A model generated the notes under the pieces. The model was not told the origin of the DNA, did no database searches, and saw only the letters and a list, made by a program, of their open reading frames with translations. Of a DNA stretch of 64,000 bases, positions 1 to 8,951 are shown one piece after another. Every line of letters begins with the position of its first letter. The first letter of the stretch is position 1. The translations under genes and the position numbers were made by a program. Location: the NCBI RefSeq assembly GCF_001571105.1, contig NZ_BCTD01000007.1, one strand, 5' to 3'. This stretch comes from Azotobacter vinelandii (GTDB taxonomy: Bacteria > Pseudomonadota > Gammaproteobacteria > Pseudomonadales > Pseudomonadaceae).

Positions 1-142
1 TGACGGGGGAGACGGGCCCGTGCATCGCGCCCGGAAGCTGGTGTCTAATGGCCCGGCGCCATGCGGTCGATTTTCCGCGTCGGACAATCGACCGCCCGGT
101 TTCCATCTTTCTCCATGATCCTGCGAAGAGTAGTTCCTTCCC

Positions 143-1423
143 ATGAAGAAGAGTCGTTCGCGTATTTCCCGCCTCATCCCGTCCATCGCCGCAGCCGCTT
201 TCCTGCCTTCGGTCCACGCCGCCGAACCCGGTTTCCTCGAAGGCTCCTCGGCCACCCTGCAACTGCGCAACTATTATTTCAGCCGCGATTTCTCCGACAT
301 CGTCGGGGCCAGCAAGAAGTCGAAGGCGGAGGAGTGGGCCCAGGGCTTCATCTTCAACTACCGTTCGGGTTACACGACCGGACCGGTCGGCCTTGGCCTC
401 GACGCCCTCGCCGTGCTGGGCGTCCGGCTCGACAGCAGCCCCGAGCGGAGCGGGACCGGCCTGCTGCCCGTGCATGACGATGGCAAGGCCGCCGGCGAGT
501 TCGGGCGGATCATGCCGGCGCTCAAGGTCCTGGCCTCCAACAGCGAGGTCAGGATCGGCGGGCTGCAGCCGGAGCTGCCGGTGCTCATGTACAGCGACAT
601 CCGCCTGCTGCCGCCGACCTACCAGGGCGCATCGCTGGTCTCCAACGAGATTCCCGGACTGACCCTGCAGGCCGGCCGACTGCGCTCCTTCAGCCGGCGC
701 GACTCCGGCGACAGCCAGCCGCTGTACGCGACCCTCACCGAGTCCGCCAATCCGTCGCGGATCGCCGGCATCACCTCGCACCGCTTCGACTACGTCGGCC
801 TCGACTACAGTTTCAACCACGACCACAGCCTGGCCCGCGTCTGGCAGGGCGAACTCAAGGACATCTACCGGCAGCGCTTCTACGGTTTCAAGGAGACCCA
901 TCCGCTGGGCGACTGGGTGCTCAGCGCCACCGTCGGCTACTACGACACCGAGGAAAGCGGCCGGGCGCGGGCCGGCAACATCGACAACCGGGCGCTGTAC
1001 ACGCTGCTGTCGGCCAGGTACAAGGCGGATACCCTGACCCTGGGCTACCAGTCCATGTCCGGCGCCGACGGCTTCGTGGAGATCGGCGACACCCTGGCTC
1101 CGCTCGGCAACACGCTGCCCACCTACGATTTCTCCCAGCCCGGCGAGCGCTCCTGGCAAGTACGCGACGATCTCGATTTCGCCTTCCTCGGCCTGCCCGG
1201 GCTGAGTGCCACCCTGCGTTACGTCGAGGGCGGCGACGTGCGTACCGGGCGTGGCTTCGAAGGGGAGGACAGCGAGCGCGACATCGACCTGTCCTACACG
1301 ATGCACGACGGCCCCCTGAAGGACGTCAGCCTCCGTCTGCGCCATGCCATGGCCCGTGCCAACTACCGCTCCGACATCGACGAGAACCGGGTGATCGTCA
1401 GCTACACCATGAAACTGATCTGA
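143..1423 (+). CDS. OprD-family outer-membrane porin
   Basis: A 426-residue outer-membrane channel of the Pseudomonas OprD family, which takes up small organic acids, amino acids or aromatic compounds. Residues 1 to about 26 form a Sec signal peptide (basic MKKSRSR start, hydrophobic core, cleavage after VHA). The mature protein begins with the OprD hallmark of a short acidic stretch followed by LQLRNYYFSRDF, then alternating amphipathic strands and conserved GLDYSF and LSARY segments typical of an 18-strand barrel. It ends in YTMKLI, so the terminal residue is Ile rather than the usual Phe or Trp. It is monocistronic in appearance. A ketone carboxylase operon lies 2 kb away on the other strand, so a role in uptake of that substrate is conceivable but unproven. 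Confidence 0.9.
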   Translation: MKKSRSRISRLIPSIAAAAFLPSVHAAEPGFLEGSSATLQLRNYYFSRDFSDIVGASKKSKAEEWAQGFIFNYRSGYTTGPVGLGLDALAVLGVRLDSSPERSGTGLLPVHDDGKAAGEFGRIMPALKVLASNSEVRIGGLQPELPVLMYSDIRLLPPTYQGASLVSNEIPGLTLQAGRLRSFSRRDSGDSQPLYATLTESANPSRIAGITSHRFDYVGLDYSFNHDHSLARVWQGELKDIYRQRFYGFKETHPLGDWVLSATVGYYDTEESGRARAGNIDNRALYTLLSARYKADTLTLGYQSMSGADGFVEIGDTLAPLGNTLPTYDFSQPGERSWQVRDDLDFAFLGLPGLSATLRYVEGGDVRTGRGFEGEDSERDIDLSYTMHDGPLKDVSLRLRHAMARANYRSDIDENRVIVSYTMKLI

Positions 1424-1530
1424 GCCATGCTCCGCTGGCCCGACCGACGGGAATTGCCTAAGCTCGGCAGCCCGTTCCCGCGCCGGAGAGCCGTCTTGCC
1501 GTCATTCCCCGCCAGCGGCGCGCAGCCCGC

Positions 1531-1794
1531 ATGAGCGCGCCGTCCAAGCCCTGGTTCGTCTACCTGGTGAGGGCTGCCAACGGTGCGCTCTACTGTGGCA
1601 TCAGCGACGATCCGCAGCGACGCTTCGCCATGCATCGGAGCGGTCGCGGCGCCCGTTTCTTCCATACCAGTCCGGCGCAGGCGCTAGTCTATGTCGAATC
1701 CTGCGCCGACAAGGGAGCGGCCTTGCGCCGCGAGCGGGCGCTCAAGCGCCTGTCGAAGCCCGCCAAGGAAGCCCTGGTGGCCGCCGCCCCGTAG
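1531..1794 (+). CDS. GIY-YIG nuclease-superfamily protein (YhbQ/UPF0213 type)
   Basis: An 87-residue protein made of a single GIY-YIG domain. The N-terminal FVYLVRAANGALYCGIS carries both parts of the signature (Y-L-V near residue 11 and Y-C-G-I near residue 23), followed by the conserved Arg of PQRRFAMH and a Glu-rich C-terminal helix (ALRRERALKRLSKPAKEALV). Size and layout fit the YhbQ/UPF0213 group, whose members act on DNA in some species. The cellular role here is not known. The ATG at 1531 gives the normal family length. The next gene on the same strand starts 30 bp downstream, so the two may be cotranscribed. Confidence 0.85.
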   Translation: MSAPSKPWFVYLVRAANGALYCGISDDPQRRFAMHRSGRGARFFHTSPAQALVYVESCADKGAALRRERALKRLSKPAKEALVAAAP

Positions 1795-1824
1795 CCCACC
1801 GATCCGCCTGCGGAGAAAGCCGCG

Positions 1825-2760
1825 ATGCACGAGCCCGTCCTGCACCATTACCCGAGTTCGCCGTTCGCCGAGAAGGTGCGCCTGATCCTCGGCTTCAAGC
1901 AGTTGTCCTGGCGCTCGGTGATCGTTCCACGGGTGATGCCCAAGCCCGATCTCCTGGCCTTGACCGGCGGCTACCGGCGTACGCCGGTGCTGCAGATCGG
2001 TGCCGACGTCTACTGCGACAGCGCGCTGATCGCCCGCCGCCTGGAGGCGGAAAAGGTTTTCCCGACGCTGTTTCCCGAGGAGCAGGCATTCAATGTCGCC
2101 GGTCTCGCCGCCTGGGCCGACGAATTCTTCTTCCTGCATGCGGCGGCCCTGGCCTTCCAGCCCGAGGCGGTCGCTCAGCGTTTCGCCCAGTCGCCGCCGG
2201 GCGAACTCAAGGCCTTCGTCGAGGACCGGGCGGCGCTGTTCAGTGGCGGCACCTTCGAGCGCCTGCCGCTGGAGCAGGCCCGCCAGCAGTGGCCGACCCT
2301 GATGGCCCGCCTGCAGCGGCAACTGGAGCACGCGGACGGCGACTACCTGTTCGGCGAGCCTTCGCTGGCCGATTTCGCCGTGGCCCATCCCCTCTGGCTG
2401 CTGCGCGCCATGCCGCTGACCACCGCCCTGGTCGACGCCTGGCCGGCGGTGGCCGCCTGGCTCGACCGGGTGCTCGGCTTCGGCCACGGCTCCTCCAGCG
2501 GACTGTCCGCCGCGGATGCCATCGATATCGCCCGCGCGGCGATTCCCGCGTCGTTGCCGAACGAGCCTTCCATCGAGGGCGGCGACTGGCACGTCGGCCA
2601 GCGGGTGGCCGTCGCCGCCACCGATTACGGCGTCGAGCCGCTGGAGGGCGAATTGCTGCACGCCGGGTTCGAGGAACTGATCCTGCGTCGCGAGGACCCG
2701 CGGGCCGGGGTGCTGCACGTGCACCTGCCGCGCCTGGGGTTTCGCGTCGTCGGGCGCTGA
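1825..2760 (+). CDS. Glutathione S-transferase family protein
   Basis: A 311-residue protein with an N-terminal thioredoxin-like GST domain (residues about 4-80: HHYPSSPFAEKVRLILGFKQL, then the cis-Pro region RRTPVLQIGADVYCDSALIARRLE) and an all-helical C-terminal GST domain (about 95-215, ending in the FGEPSLADFAVAHPLWLL N-capping region). A further 90 or so residues of extra sequence follow, which is longer than a classical GST of about 210 residues and matches a long GST-like subgroup common in Pseudomonas. Glutathione binding is predicted from the fold; the substrate is unknown. It follows the GIY-YIG gene by 30 bp. Confidence 0.85.
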   Translation: MHEPVLHHYPSSPFAEKVRLILGFKQLSWRSVIVPRVMPKPDLLALTGGYRRTPVLQIGADVYCDSALIARRLEAEKVFPTLFPEEQAFNVAGLAAWADEFFFLHAAALAFQPEAVAQRFAQSPPGELKAFVEDRAALFSGGTFERLPLEQARQQWPTLMARLQRQLEHADGDYLFGEPSLADFAVAHPLWLLRAMPLTTALVDAWPAVAAWLDRVLGFGHGSSSGLSAADAIDIARAAIPASLPNEPSIEGGDWHVGQRVAVAATDYGVEPLEGELLHAGFEELILRREDPRAGVLHVHLPRLGFRVVGR

Positions 2761-3011
2761 GTTCGATCGGGCAGGGCGAGGAGGTATCGGCGATACACGG
2801 GAAACCCGCTGTTTCGGGTCCGTGAATGAGGCGGTGGCGGGTAAAAAATCCGTCCCGCGGCATCGGGCGCCCGCATTTGCGGGGCCCTCACAGGCTCGCT
2901 GCCTGTCCGGGCAACGGTGGCGGAGCCTGTGGGAAGCCGGGGACGGCAAGGGCGACAAGACGATCGGCCGGGCCGTCCGTGGCCCACCGAGACGCTTGTC
3001 CGACGGCTCTC
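2761..3011. other. Non-coding gap between the GST gene and an inverted repeat
   Basis: No supported gene. An imperfect hairpin spans 2796-2824 (CACGG pairing with CCGTG and an inner ACCCG with CGGGT, with an internal bulge); it lacks a clear T-tract but sits just after the GST stop codon and may mark the end of that transcript. The rest is GC-rich with short weak dyads. Confidence 0.4.
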
Positions 3012-3154
3012 AGAGCCTGTTCACGATCTGCTGCGCGTTGGCCCTGCTGCGTTAAAAACAGGCTCGAAATGCTCATTTACCCTACGTAAACTCCGCTTCC
3101 TCGCCTGTTTTTGCCTTGCATGGCTCTAGCTCGCTGGATCGTGAACAGGGCTCT
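3012..3154. repeat. 143-bp nested inverted repeat (MITE-like)
   Basis: The ends are near-perfect inverted repeats: AGAGCCTGTTCACGATC at 3012-3028 and its complement GATCGTGAACAGGGCTCT at 3137-3154, with one extra base. Inside is a second perfect pair, AAAAACAGGC at 3054-3063 with GCCTGTTTTT at 3103-3112, and a small third pair (TTTAC 3076-3080, GTAAA 3086-3090). The whole can fold into one long cruciform. No open reading frame is supported. The right end shares its last base with the stop codon of the last carboxylase gene. It looks like a non-autonomous mobile repeat or a structured transcript end; copies elsewhere in the genome are expected but cannot be seen here. Confidence 0.65.
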
Positions 3155-4020
3155 CAGCCGCGCAGCCGGGCGAGACTGTCCAGGACGAACTCCGGCTGCT
3201 GATCGGCGGGAATCTCGACGAAGTAGAACTGCCCCTGATCGAGGGTCGGCAAGTCGCCGCCTTGCCACAGGACGGCGCCTACGTCCACGCCGCTCGATGC
3301 CGGCCGCTGCAGCCGGAGATCCGCCGAGATCAGCGCATCGAACTCGGCCAGCGCCGGCGGCCCCAGGTCGGCGTCGCCGCGCGGCCGCCAGGCCAGCGAC
3401 CAGCGGTAGTGCCTGGCCACGTTGATCAGCGGGCGGTAGTGTTCGAGGTCGGTCGTTCCCGGGCGGTCATCGGCGGGATGCTCCTCCAGCAGCACCCCGC
3501 CCACCGGCTGGGCGGACAGGGCGCGCAGCAGGTCCGCCATGTACATGGCGGCATCCTCGATCGCGTCCGGGTTGGTTTCGATCCCGGAGCGTCCGGCCAG
3601 CGCGTTGGCGTGCAGCAGCCAGTGCCTGGGCGACGGCATGGCCAGCACCAGCGGCGTCCGCCCGCGCAGGTTGGCGACCACCGCCTCGACGACCTCGGCG
3701 AGCAGCCGGCGCGGCTCGTCCTGCTCCAGCAGCTTGCGCAGCGGGAAGGACGCGCGCCGTTTCGAGCCCAGCTCCGCCACCGCTTCCGGGTGGCGGGACA
3801 GCCAGGAGTCGAATAGCTCGCCGACCTCCAGCACCGCCGCGTCCGGGCGCAGCAGGCCCTGGGCCTGGCTGAAATAGGCCAGGTATTGCGCCGCGCCCGT
3901 CCAGGGATCGCCGTCCGCGCCCAACAGCAGCCGTCGGGTGTAGGCCGAAGCCTTCAGCCACACCCGCAGGCCTCCGCCGCCCGTGCCGCCGGGCAGATCC
4001 TCGGCGAGATGCCGGCTCAT
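3154..4020 (-). CDS. apcE: Acetophenone carboxylase-like epsilon subunit (ApcE-like)
   Basis: A 288-residue protein (about 32 kDa) beginning MSRHLAEDL. Its ATG overlaps the stop of the upstream hydantoinase B-type gene (ATGA, 4017-4020), so translation is coupled. It has no hydantoinase fold; visible pieces are a helical N-terminus (SQAQGLLRPDAAVLEVGELFDSW), a central VVANLRGRTPLVLAMPSPRHWL segment and a C-terminal half that looks like a small alpha/beta domain. In the Aromatoleum aromaticum enzyme the fifth subunit, of about 34 kDa, is needed for activity together with the four-subunit core. Identification rests on position as fifth gene and on size more than on motifs I can name. The stop codon touches the end of an inverted repeat. 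Confidence 0.75.
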   Translation of the reverse strand: MSRHLAEDLPGGTGGGGLRVWLKASAYTRRLLLGADGDPWTGAAQYLAYFSQAQGLLRPDAAVLEVGELFDSWLSRHPEAVAELGSKRRASFPLRKLLEQDEPRRLLAEVVEAVVANLRGRTPLVLAMPSPRHWLLHANALAGRSGIETNPDAIEDAAMYMADLLRALSAQPVGGVLLEEHPADDRPGTTDLEHYRPLINVARHYRWSLAWRPRGDADLGPPALAEFDALISADLRLQRPASSGVDVGAVLWQGGDLPTLDQGQFYFVEIPADQQPEFVLDSLARLRG

Positions 4021-6293
4021 TGCTTCTCGCCTCCCAGCGCGTCGAGTGCCGCCAGGCGCGCTTCGAGTTCGGCGATGCGCACGTCCTTCGGGTTGGGCAT
4101 GTAGTTGGGCTTGGGCTCGCTGCCCGTGCGGAACCGCTCGGCGCTGCCCATGTAGAGCTTGTCGATATCCTCGCCCCAACAGCCGAAGTACTGCAGATGG
4201 GCGGGTGGCGTCGGCTTGTTCCAGGTCTTGACGAACTCGGCGTAGGGCACGCCGCGGGCCAGGCGCGCCTTGCGCTCGGCGTCGCGGGCGGCGGCGGTGG
4301 CCGGGTGATCGATCGCCAGCGTCGCCGAGTCGAATTTGACCTTGTACAGGCGCTCGGCGACGCTCGGCGAGATCAGCCCTTCCTCGATGTCGCGGACGAC
4401 GCCCGCCGGGTCGCGCTCCAGCAGGTCGCCGTAACCGGCGCCGGCGCCTTGCGAGATCATGAACAGCTCGCCGCGTTTGGAGATCTCGAAGCCCATGCCC
4501 ATGTGGTGGGTGGTGTAGCTCGCCCCCTCGAAGGGACGTTCGTTCATGAGTTCCTCGATCGAGTGGCGGAATTTTTCCGGCGTTTCGAGCAGCACGTCGT
4601 ACACGTCCACGCCCCTGATCTTGGCGAGCGGGTAGGTGCCGCAGGCGTAGCCGCCGAACAGGCCCTGCATCGGCGGGATCTTGGCGCCCTGGCAGGTGGT
4701 CATGAAGCCCCACTGATCGCTGTCCTTGGTCGCCACCATCATGGTGTAGCCCTGGCCGCCGCGATACTTGCCCGGCGCGATGGCGTCGCGGGTCATTTTC
4801 TTCGACACCAGTTGCAGGAAGGGCACGTCCTCCTCGTTCAGCTCCTGCTCGCCGATGTCCGCCATGGTGGCGAAGATCGGCGCCAGGGCGTGCTCGCCGT
4901 CGCGGTCCACCGTGGCGCCGGCGCCCATGCCGTTCAGGTCGGCGCAGAGGTTGCCGAGGGTTTCGCCGTGCTGGCTCACCCCGCCCCAGATGAAAGTGTT
5001 GATCATGTTGAAGGTCGGCGCATGCACCTTCGTGTACTTCTCCGGGCAGCTGTAGAGGAACTTCGCCACCGCGTGCTGGCCGGCGGTGAAGCCGGTGAAG
5101 ATCGACATCAGGCTCTGCGAGTTCGGCGCGTCGTAGGAGCAGTTCATGATCGAGTGCGGATCGGTGATCACCTCGATCGGCGCGAAGGCCGCCTGGCCGC
5201 GCGGCAGGTCCGGCCACACGTAGCACAGGAAGAGTTGCGAGAGCATGCCCTTGAGGCCGGCGACTATGGTGTTGGTCGGCCGGTTGGTGAATTCCGGGGC
5301 CGAGCCGCGGAAGTCGAAGATCAGCCGGTCGCCGGTCTTGGTGAGCTTGCAGTTGACCTTCACCACGCAGTTCTCGCGCAGGGTCGAGTCCTGGATGACG
5401 TAGGTGCGCACCGTCATGTCCGGCCATTCGCTGACGCGGCGCTTCACTTCGGCGCGGACGTTTTCCATGGTCAGGCGCAGGGTCGAGACCAGCGCGTCCG
5501 GGCCGTCGGTCCCGAGCGTCTCCACGATGCGCTGCTTGATGCGCAGGCAGGCGTAGAGTTTGACCTTCATGTCCTCGTACTGCAGCTTGGGTTCGCGCAC
5601 CGAGTTCTGCAGGAAGGTCAGCAGGTCGCGCTTGATCTCGTAGTTCTCGACGACCTTGAAGGGGCACATCTTCAGCCCCTCGTCGCTCGGGCTCTCGGCC
5701 ATGGACGGCATGCCGCCCGGCTCGATCGCGCCGTTCTCGCCCTCGTGCACCGTCGAGGCCACCCAGCACACCAGTTTCCCGTCGTGGAAGATCGGCAGGA
5801 TCATGCTCTGGTCGGTGTTGTGCACGTTGCCGTAGCGGGAGTCGTTGTGGATGAAGCCGTCGCCCTCGCGCACCCCCACGGTGGGGTCGTTCAGCCAGTT
5901 CTTGATGATGAACTTGATGGGGTGGTGCACCAGGGCGGAGAACAGCAGCACGCCGCCGGCGCTGGCGATGGCGAGGTCGCCCGAGGCCGAGTACACCCCG
6001 GTGATGACGTCGCCCCACTTGGCGCCGGGCGCCGCGCCCATCTGCTCGACCATTTCGTAGCCTTCGTCGCAGCCGGCCTGGATGCGGTCGCGGATCTTGG
6101 CGATGGTGTGGGCGTCGCTCATCCTGCCGATGGCTTCGTCCTCGACCGCGCTGCGCGGCATCAGGTCGTGGTTCTGCATGATCTCCGGGTCCGGCCCGAG
6201 GAACAGCGTGGTGTCGTTGAGGAACTTCTCGATCAGTGCCAGTTCTTCGCTGCTCGGCGTCTTTGTCTTCGCGGGGGTGGCGATCTTGTTCAT
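4017..6293 (-). CDS. apcD: Acetophenone carboxylase-like beta subunit, hydantoinase B/oxoprolinase family (ApcD-like)
   Basis: A 758-residue protein of the hydantoinase B/HyuB family, the subunit that in acetone and acetophenone carboxylases holds the site where the enol or enol phosphate meets activated carbonate. Family features seen: GDVITGVYSASGDLAIASAGG, NDPTVGVREGDGFIHNDSRYGNVHNTDQSMILPIF (conserved Asn/Asp/His cluster near residues 134-168), FDFRGSAPEFTNRPTN, and the Gly-rich APGKYRGGQGY. The N-terminal LFLGPDPEIMQNHDLMPRS and GYEMVEQMGAAPGAKWGD segments fit the acetophenone rather than the acetone carboxylase branch. It starts 43 bp after apcC and overlaps apcE. The native substrate is inferred, not shown. 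Confidence 0.88.
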   Translation of the reverse strand: MNKIATPAKTKTPSSEELALIEKFLNDTTLFLGPDPEIMQNHDLMPRSAVEDEAIGRMSDAHTIAKIRDRIQAGCDEGYEMVEQMGAAPGAKWGDVITGVYSASGDLAIASAGGVLLFSALVHHPIKFIIKNWLNDPTVGVREGDGFIHNDSRYGNVHNTDQSMILPIFHDGKLVCWVASTVHEGENGAIEPGGMPSMAESPSDEGLKMCPFKVVENYEIKRDLLTFLQNSVREPKLQYEDMKVKLYACLRIKQRIVETLGTDGPDALVSTLRLTMENVRAEVKRRVSEWPDMTVRTYVIQDSTLRENCVVKVNCKLTKTGDRLIFDFRGSAPEFTNRPTNTIVAGLKGMLSQLFLCYVWPDLPRGQAAFAPIEVITDPHSIMNCSYDAPNSQSLMSIFTGFTAGQHAVAKFLYSCPEKYTKVHAPTFNMINTFIWGGVSQHGETLGNLCADLNGMGAGATVDRDGEHALAPIFATMADIGEQELNEEDVPFLQLVSKKMTRDAIAPGKYRGGQGYTMMVATKDSDQWGFMTTCQGAKIPPMQGLFGGYACGTYPLAKIRGVDVYDVLLETPEKFRHSIEELMNERPFEGASYTTHHMGMGFEISKRGELFMISQGAGAGYGDLLERDPAGVVRDIEEGLISPSVAERLYKVKFDSATLAIDHPATAAARDAERKARLARGVPYAEFVKTWNKPTPPAHLQYFGCWGEDIDKLYMGSAERFRTGSEPKPNYMPNPKDVRIAELEARLAALDALGGEKQ

Positions 6294-6336
6294 GTCCGAT
6301 CCTGTCTGAAAGTGAAAGAGGGTCGTGGCGCGCCGT

Positions 6337-8472
6337 TCAGGCGCGCAGGAACCAGGAGGCGCCCTGGCGGGCGGCGACGAAGTTCCAGCCCGGATTGACC
6401 AGGAAGGTGGTCACTTCGGAGGCGATGATCGCGGGGCCGGCGATCTGCATCCCCGGCTCGATCGCCGCCCGGCTCCACACCGGCGTCTCGAAGGCGCCCG
6501 CGTGGCCGACGAAATGGCAGGTGCGGGTGGACGACGGCGGTGGCGGCGACTTGCGCCGTTCGGCCGGCAGCGGTTTGATGTCCTCGAACTGCACCGTCTC
6601 GTGGCGGACGAACGCGGCGACCCGGATGGTGTTGATGCGGATGCCGGCCTCCGGCGCCTGCGAACCCTTGCCGAAGCGCTTGCCGTAGTCCTCGGAGAAC
6701 TGCTCGATGATCGCCAGCACGTCCACCGGTCCCCGCACCTCGTGCCGGGGGATGACCGCGGTGGTCTGCACCAACTGGTTGCCGTAGCGCATGTCCAGTT
6801 CGAGGCTGTGGTGGATGTCTTCGCGGGCCATGCCCTGGCGCAGCAGGTCCTGGGTGCCGCGCTCCTTCAGGTCGGCGACGATGTCGTTGAAGCGCACGTA
6901 GTCGTCGAACAGGCGGCGGCTGTTCGAGTCGTACAACACCATGTACAGCGAGGTTTCGTGGATGTGGAGCTGGTGCAGGTTGCCGGCGCCGACCGCCGAG
7001 AACACCGAGCTGAACGGCGGCGCGAGGATCTTGTCGATGCTCAGGTTCTGCGCGATGCCGCAGCAGTGCAGCGGTCCGTTGCCGCCGTAGGCCAGCATGG
7101 TGAAATCCTTGGGATCGTAGCCGCGGGCGCGCAGCTCGGTGAACAGCCCGTTGGCCATGTTGTCGTCCACCTTCTCGCGGATCAGCAGCGCGGCCTCGAT
7201 GACCGAGCAGTCGAGCTCGTCGCACAGCGTGTCCTCGACCGCCGCCGCCGCCCGGCGCGGATTCAGCGGGATCGATCCGCCGGCGTAGTTCTGCGGGTCC
7301 AGGTAGCCCAGCAGCAGGTCGGCGTCGGTCACCGTCGGGCGCATGCCGCCGCGGTCGTAGCAGGCCGGGCCGGGGTCGGAGCCGGCGGATTCGGGGCCGC
7401 ATTTCACCGTGTCGTACATGCGGTCGTAGCTGGCGATGGAGCCGCCGCCGGAACCCAGGGTCACCAAGTGCACCATGGGCACCGACACCAGCCAGCGGTC
7501 GATCACCGGGTTGAAGTCGTAGTGCTTGATGCCGCCCTCGACGACGATGCCGATGTCGTAGCTGGTGCCGCCCATGTCGGTCGCCACCACGTTGCCCAGG
7601 CCGCACTGCATGGCCAGGTGCTCGGAGGCGCCGATGCCGGAAACCGGTCCGGAGTGGATGGTCTGCAGGGCATCCGTCGAGTTGAGCTGGGCCATGCCGC
7701 CGGAGTTGTGGATGACCAGCATCGGCTGCTCGTAGCGGTGGGCGCGCAGGTTCTGCTCCAGCGCGGACAGGGCGTGGTACATGGTCGAGTGCAGGTAGCC
7801 GTCGACGATCGCCGAACTCGCCCGCACGTACTCGCCCTTGCGGCCCGCCACCTGGTGCGAGAGCACCACCGGAATCGCCCCCAGCAGATGGGACGGGTAC
7901 TCCTCGAGGAGGATTTCCTCGATGCGCTGCTCGTGCGCCGGATTGACCACCGAGTTGACCAGCGCCACCACGATGATTTCGGCGCCGCGGTCCACCAGTT
8001 CGCGGATCTGGGCGCGCACGTCGGCTTCGTCGAGCGGCATGACCAGGTCGCCCTGGAAGTCCACGCGCTCGCGCACCCCGCGGATCATGTGCGGCAGCAC
8101 CAGCGGGTCGGGACGCTGGGCGTTGGGCAGGTCCTGCTGGCCGAGGATGTCCAGCCCTTCGCCGTAGCCGCGGGCCCGCGACAGCGGCACCGTGGCCTCG
8201 TAGCCGGCGGTGACCAGCATGCCGATCCGCGGGCCCTTGTGCTCGATCAGGGCGTTGGTGCCCAGCGTGGTGGCGTAGCGGACGGAGTCCACCTGCGCGA
8301 GGATTTCCTCGAGCTCCAGGCCGAGGTCGCGGTAGGCCTTGCCCAGCGCCTCGTTGAAGCCCAGGGCGAGGTTGTGATGGGTGGTCAGGGCCTTGGCCTC
8401 GATGTACTTGCCATCCCAGACCACGAAACAATCGGTGAAGGTGCCACCGATATCGACTGAAACGCGCCTCAT
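6337..8472 (-). CDS. apcC: Acetophenone carboxylase-like alpha-prime subunit, hydantoinase A ATPase family (ApcC-like)
   Basis: A 711-residue hydantoinase A/HyuA-type ATPase. The start MRRVSVDIGGTFTDC (ATG at 8472) has a GAGGAG ribosome site 7 bp upstream and places the phosphate-binding loop DIGGTFTD at residues 7-14, as in the family. Other blocks: VRYATTLGTNALIEHKGPRIGMLVTAGY, VVATDMGGTSYDIG (second ATPase loop), LGSGGGSIA, GPESAGSDPGPACYDRGG and TVTDADLLLGYLDP. In the characterised acetophenone carboxylase two such ATPases activate the ketone and bicarbonate with two ATP. This copy keeps all canonical loop residues. It lies 77 bp after the small subunit gene and 43 bp before apcD. Confidence 0.9.
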   Translation of the reverse strand: MRRVSVDIGGTFTDCFVVWDGKYIEAKALTTHHNLALGFNEALGKAYRDLGLELEEILAQVDSVRYATTLGTNALIEHKGPRIGMLVTAGYEATVPLSRARGYGEGLDILGQQDLPNAQRPDPLVLPHMIRGVRERVDFQGDLVMPLDEADVRAQIRELVDRGAEIIVVALVNSVVNPAHEQRIEEILLEEYPSHLLGAIPVVLSHQVAGRKGEYVRASSAIVDGYLHSTMYHALSALEQNLRAHRYEQPMLVIHNSGGMAQLNSTDALQTIHSGPVSGIGASEHLAMQCGLGNVVATDMGGTSYDIGIVVEGGIKHYDFNPVIDRWLVSVPMVHLVTLGSGGGSIASYDRMYDTVKCGPESAGSDPGPACYDRGGMRPTVTDADLLLGYLDPQNYAGGSIPLNPRRAAAAVEDTLCDELDCSVIEAALLIREKVDDNMANGLFTELRARGYDPKDFTMLAYGGNGPLHCCGIAQNLSIDKILAPPFSSVFSAVGAGNLHQLHIHETSLYMVLYDSNSRRLFDDYVRFNDIVADLKERGTQDLLRQGMAREDIHHSLELDMRYGNQLVQTTAVIPRHEVRGPVDVLAIIEQFSEDYGKRFGKGSQAPEAGIRINTIRVAAFVRHETVQFEDIKPLPAERRKSPPPPSSTRTCHFVGHAGAFETPVWSRAAIEPGMQIAGPAIIASEVTTFLVNPGWNFVAARQGASWFLRA

Positions 8473-8549
8473 TTGTTGTCTCCTCGTTGTTTTCGGCGCC
8501 GGCGCCACCCGGAACGTGGCGGCGTTGGGAACCGGCGGTTGACGGTGGT

Positions 8550-8948
8550 TCAGTGGCTGTGGCCCTGGTCGGCCAGCACTTCGGGGCCGACGACCGGCTC
8601 CGCGAGTTGTCCGCGTCCGGCCCACTGCGCGCGCAGGACCGGCAGGTCCGGCTGCATGTCGTGCAGCGGCGGATGGCCGGGGATGGCGTATTCGGTCTCG
8701 ACCATGGTTCCGCAGTGCGGGCAGTAGTATTCGAGGATGCGCACCCACTCCGGGTCGGGGCAGAAGGTGTAGCGGTATTTGTCGGGGTCGAGGATCGGCG
8801 GGTGGATCTCGCGCGGATCGCGGTCGTGGACGAGCATGCCCTCCTTGTAGCCCTTGGTCGCCGGGCCGATCTCGTGGTCGCACACCCGGCACTCCCACTT
8901 TTCCGAATCGAGATCGATGCGCAGGTATTCGGTCATCGGAACTTTCAT
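8550..8948 (-). CDS. apcB: Acetophenone carboxylase-like small zinc subunit (ApcB-like)
   Basis: A 132-residue protein (about 15 kDa) with two CxxC pairs, C20-x-x-C23 (CRVCDH) and C76-x-x-C79 (YCPHCG), plus C63 and several His residues: a zinc-ribbon pattern like the gamma subunits of acetone and acetophenone carboxylases. It also has the motif DPREIHPPILDPDKYRYTFCPDPEW seen in that family. The start MKVPMTEYL at 8948 follows GGAAGGG by 7 bases and lies 3 bp after the apcA stop, so the two are coupled; the second ATG at 8936 is an alternative. The metal-binding pattern is what links the operon to the nearby CobW GTPase. The C-terminus ends in GHSH, possibly another metal ligand. Confidence 0.85.
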   Translation of the reverse strand: MKVPMTEYLRIDLDSEKWECRVCDHEIGPATKGYKEGMLVHDRDPREIHPPILDPDKYRYTFCPDPEWVRILEYYCPHCGTMVETEYAIPGHPPLHDMQPDLPVLRAQWAGRGQLAEPVVGPEVLADQGHSH

Positions 8949-8951
8949 TTT

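Noticed and set aside
49..64. Sigma54-like promoter upstream of the porin gene
   Set aside because: The GG-to-GC spacing is one base too long, so it does not fit the -24/-12 rule.
4017..8948. Calling the operon acetone carboxylase (AcxABC)
   Set aside because: Acetone carboxylase has three genes; here there are five, with two HyuA-type subunits and motifs closer to the acetophenone enzyme. The acetone type is kept only as the source of the AcxR comparison for the regulator.
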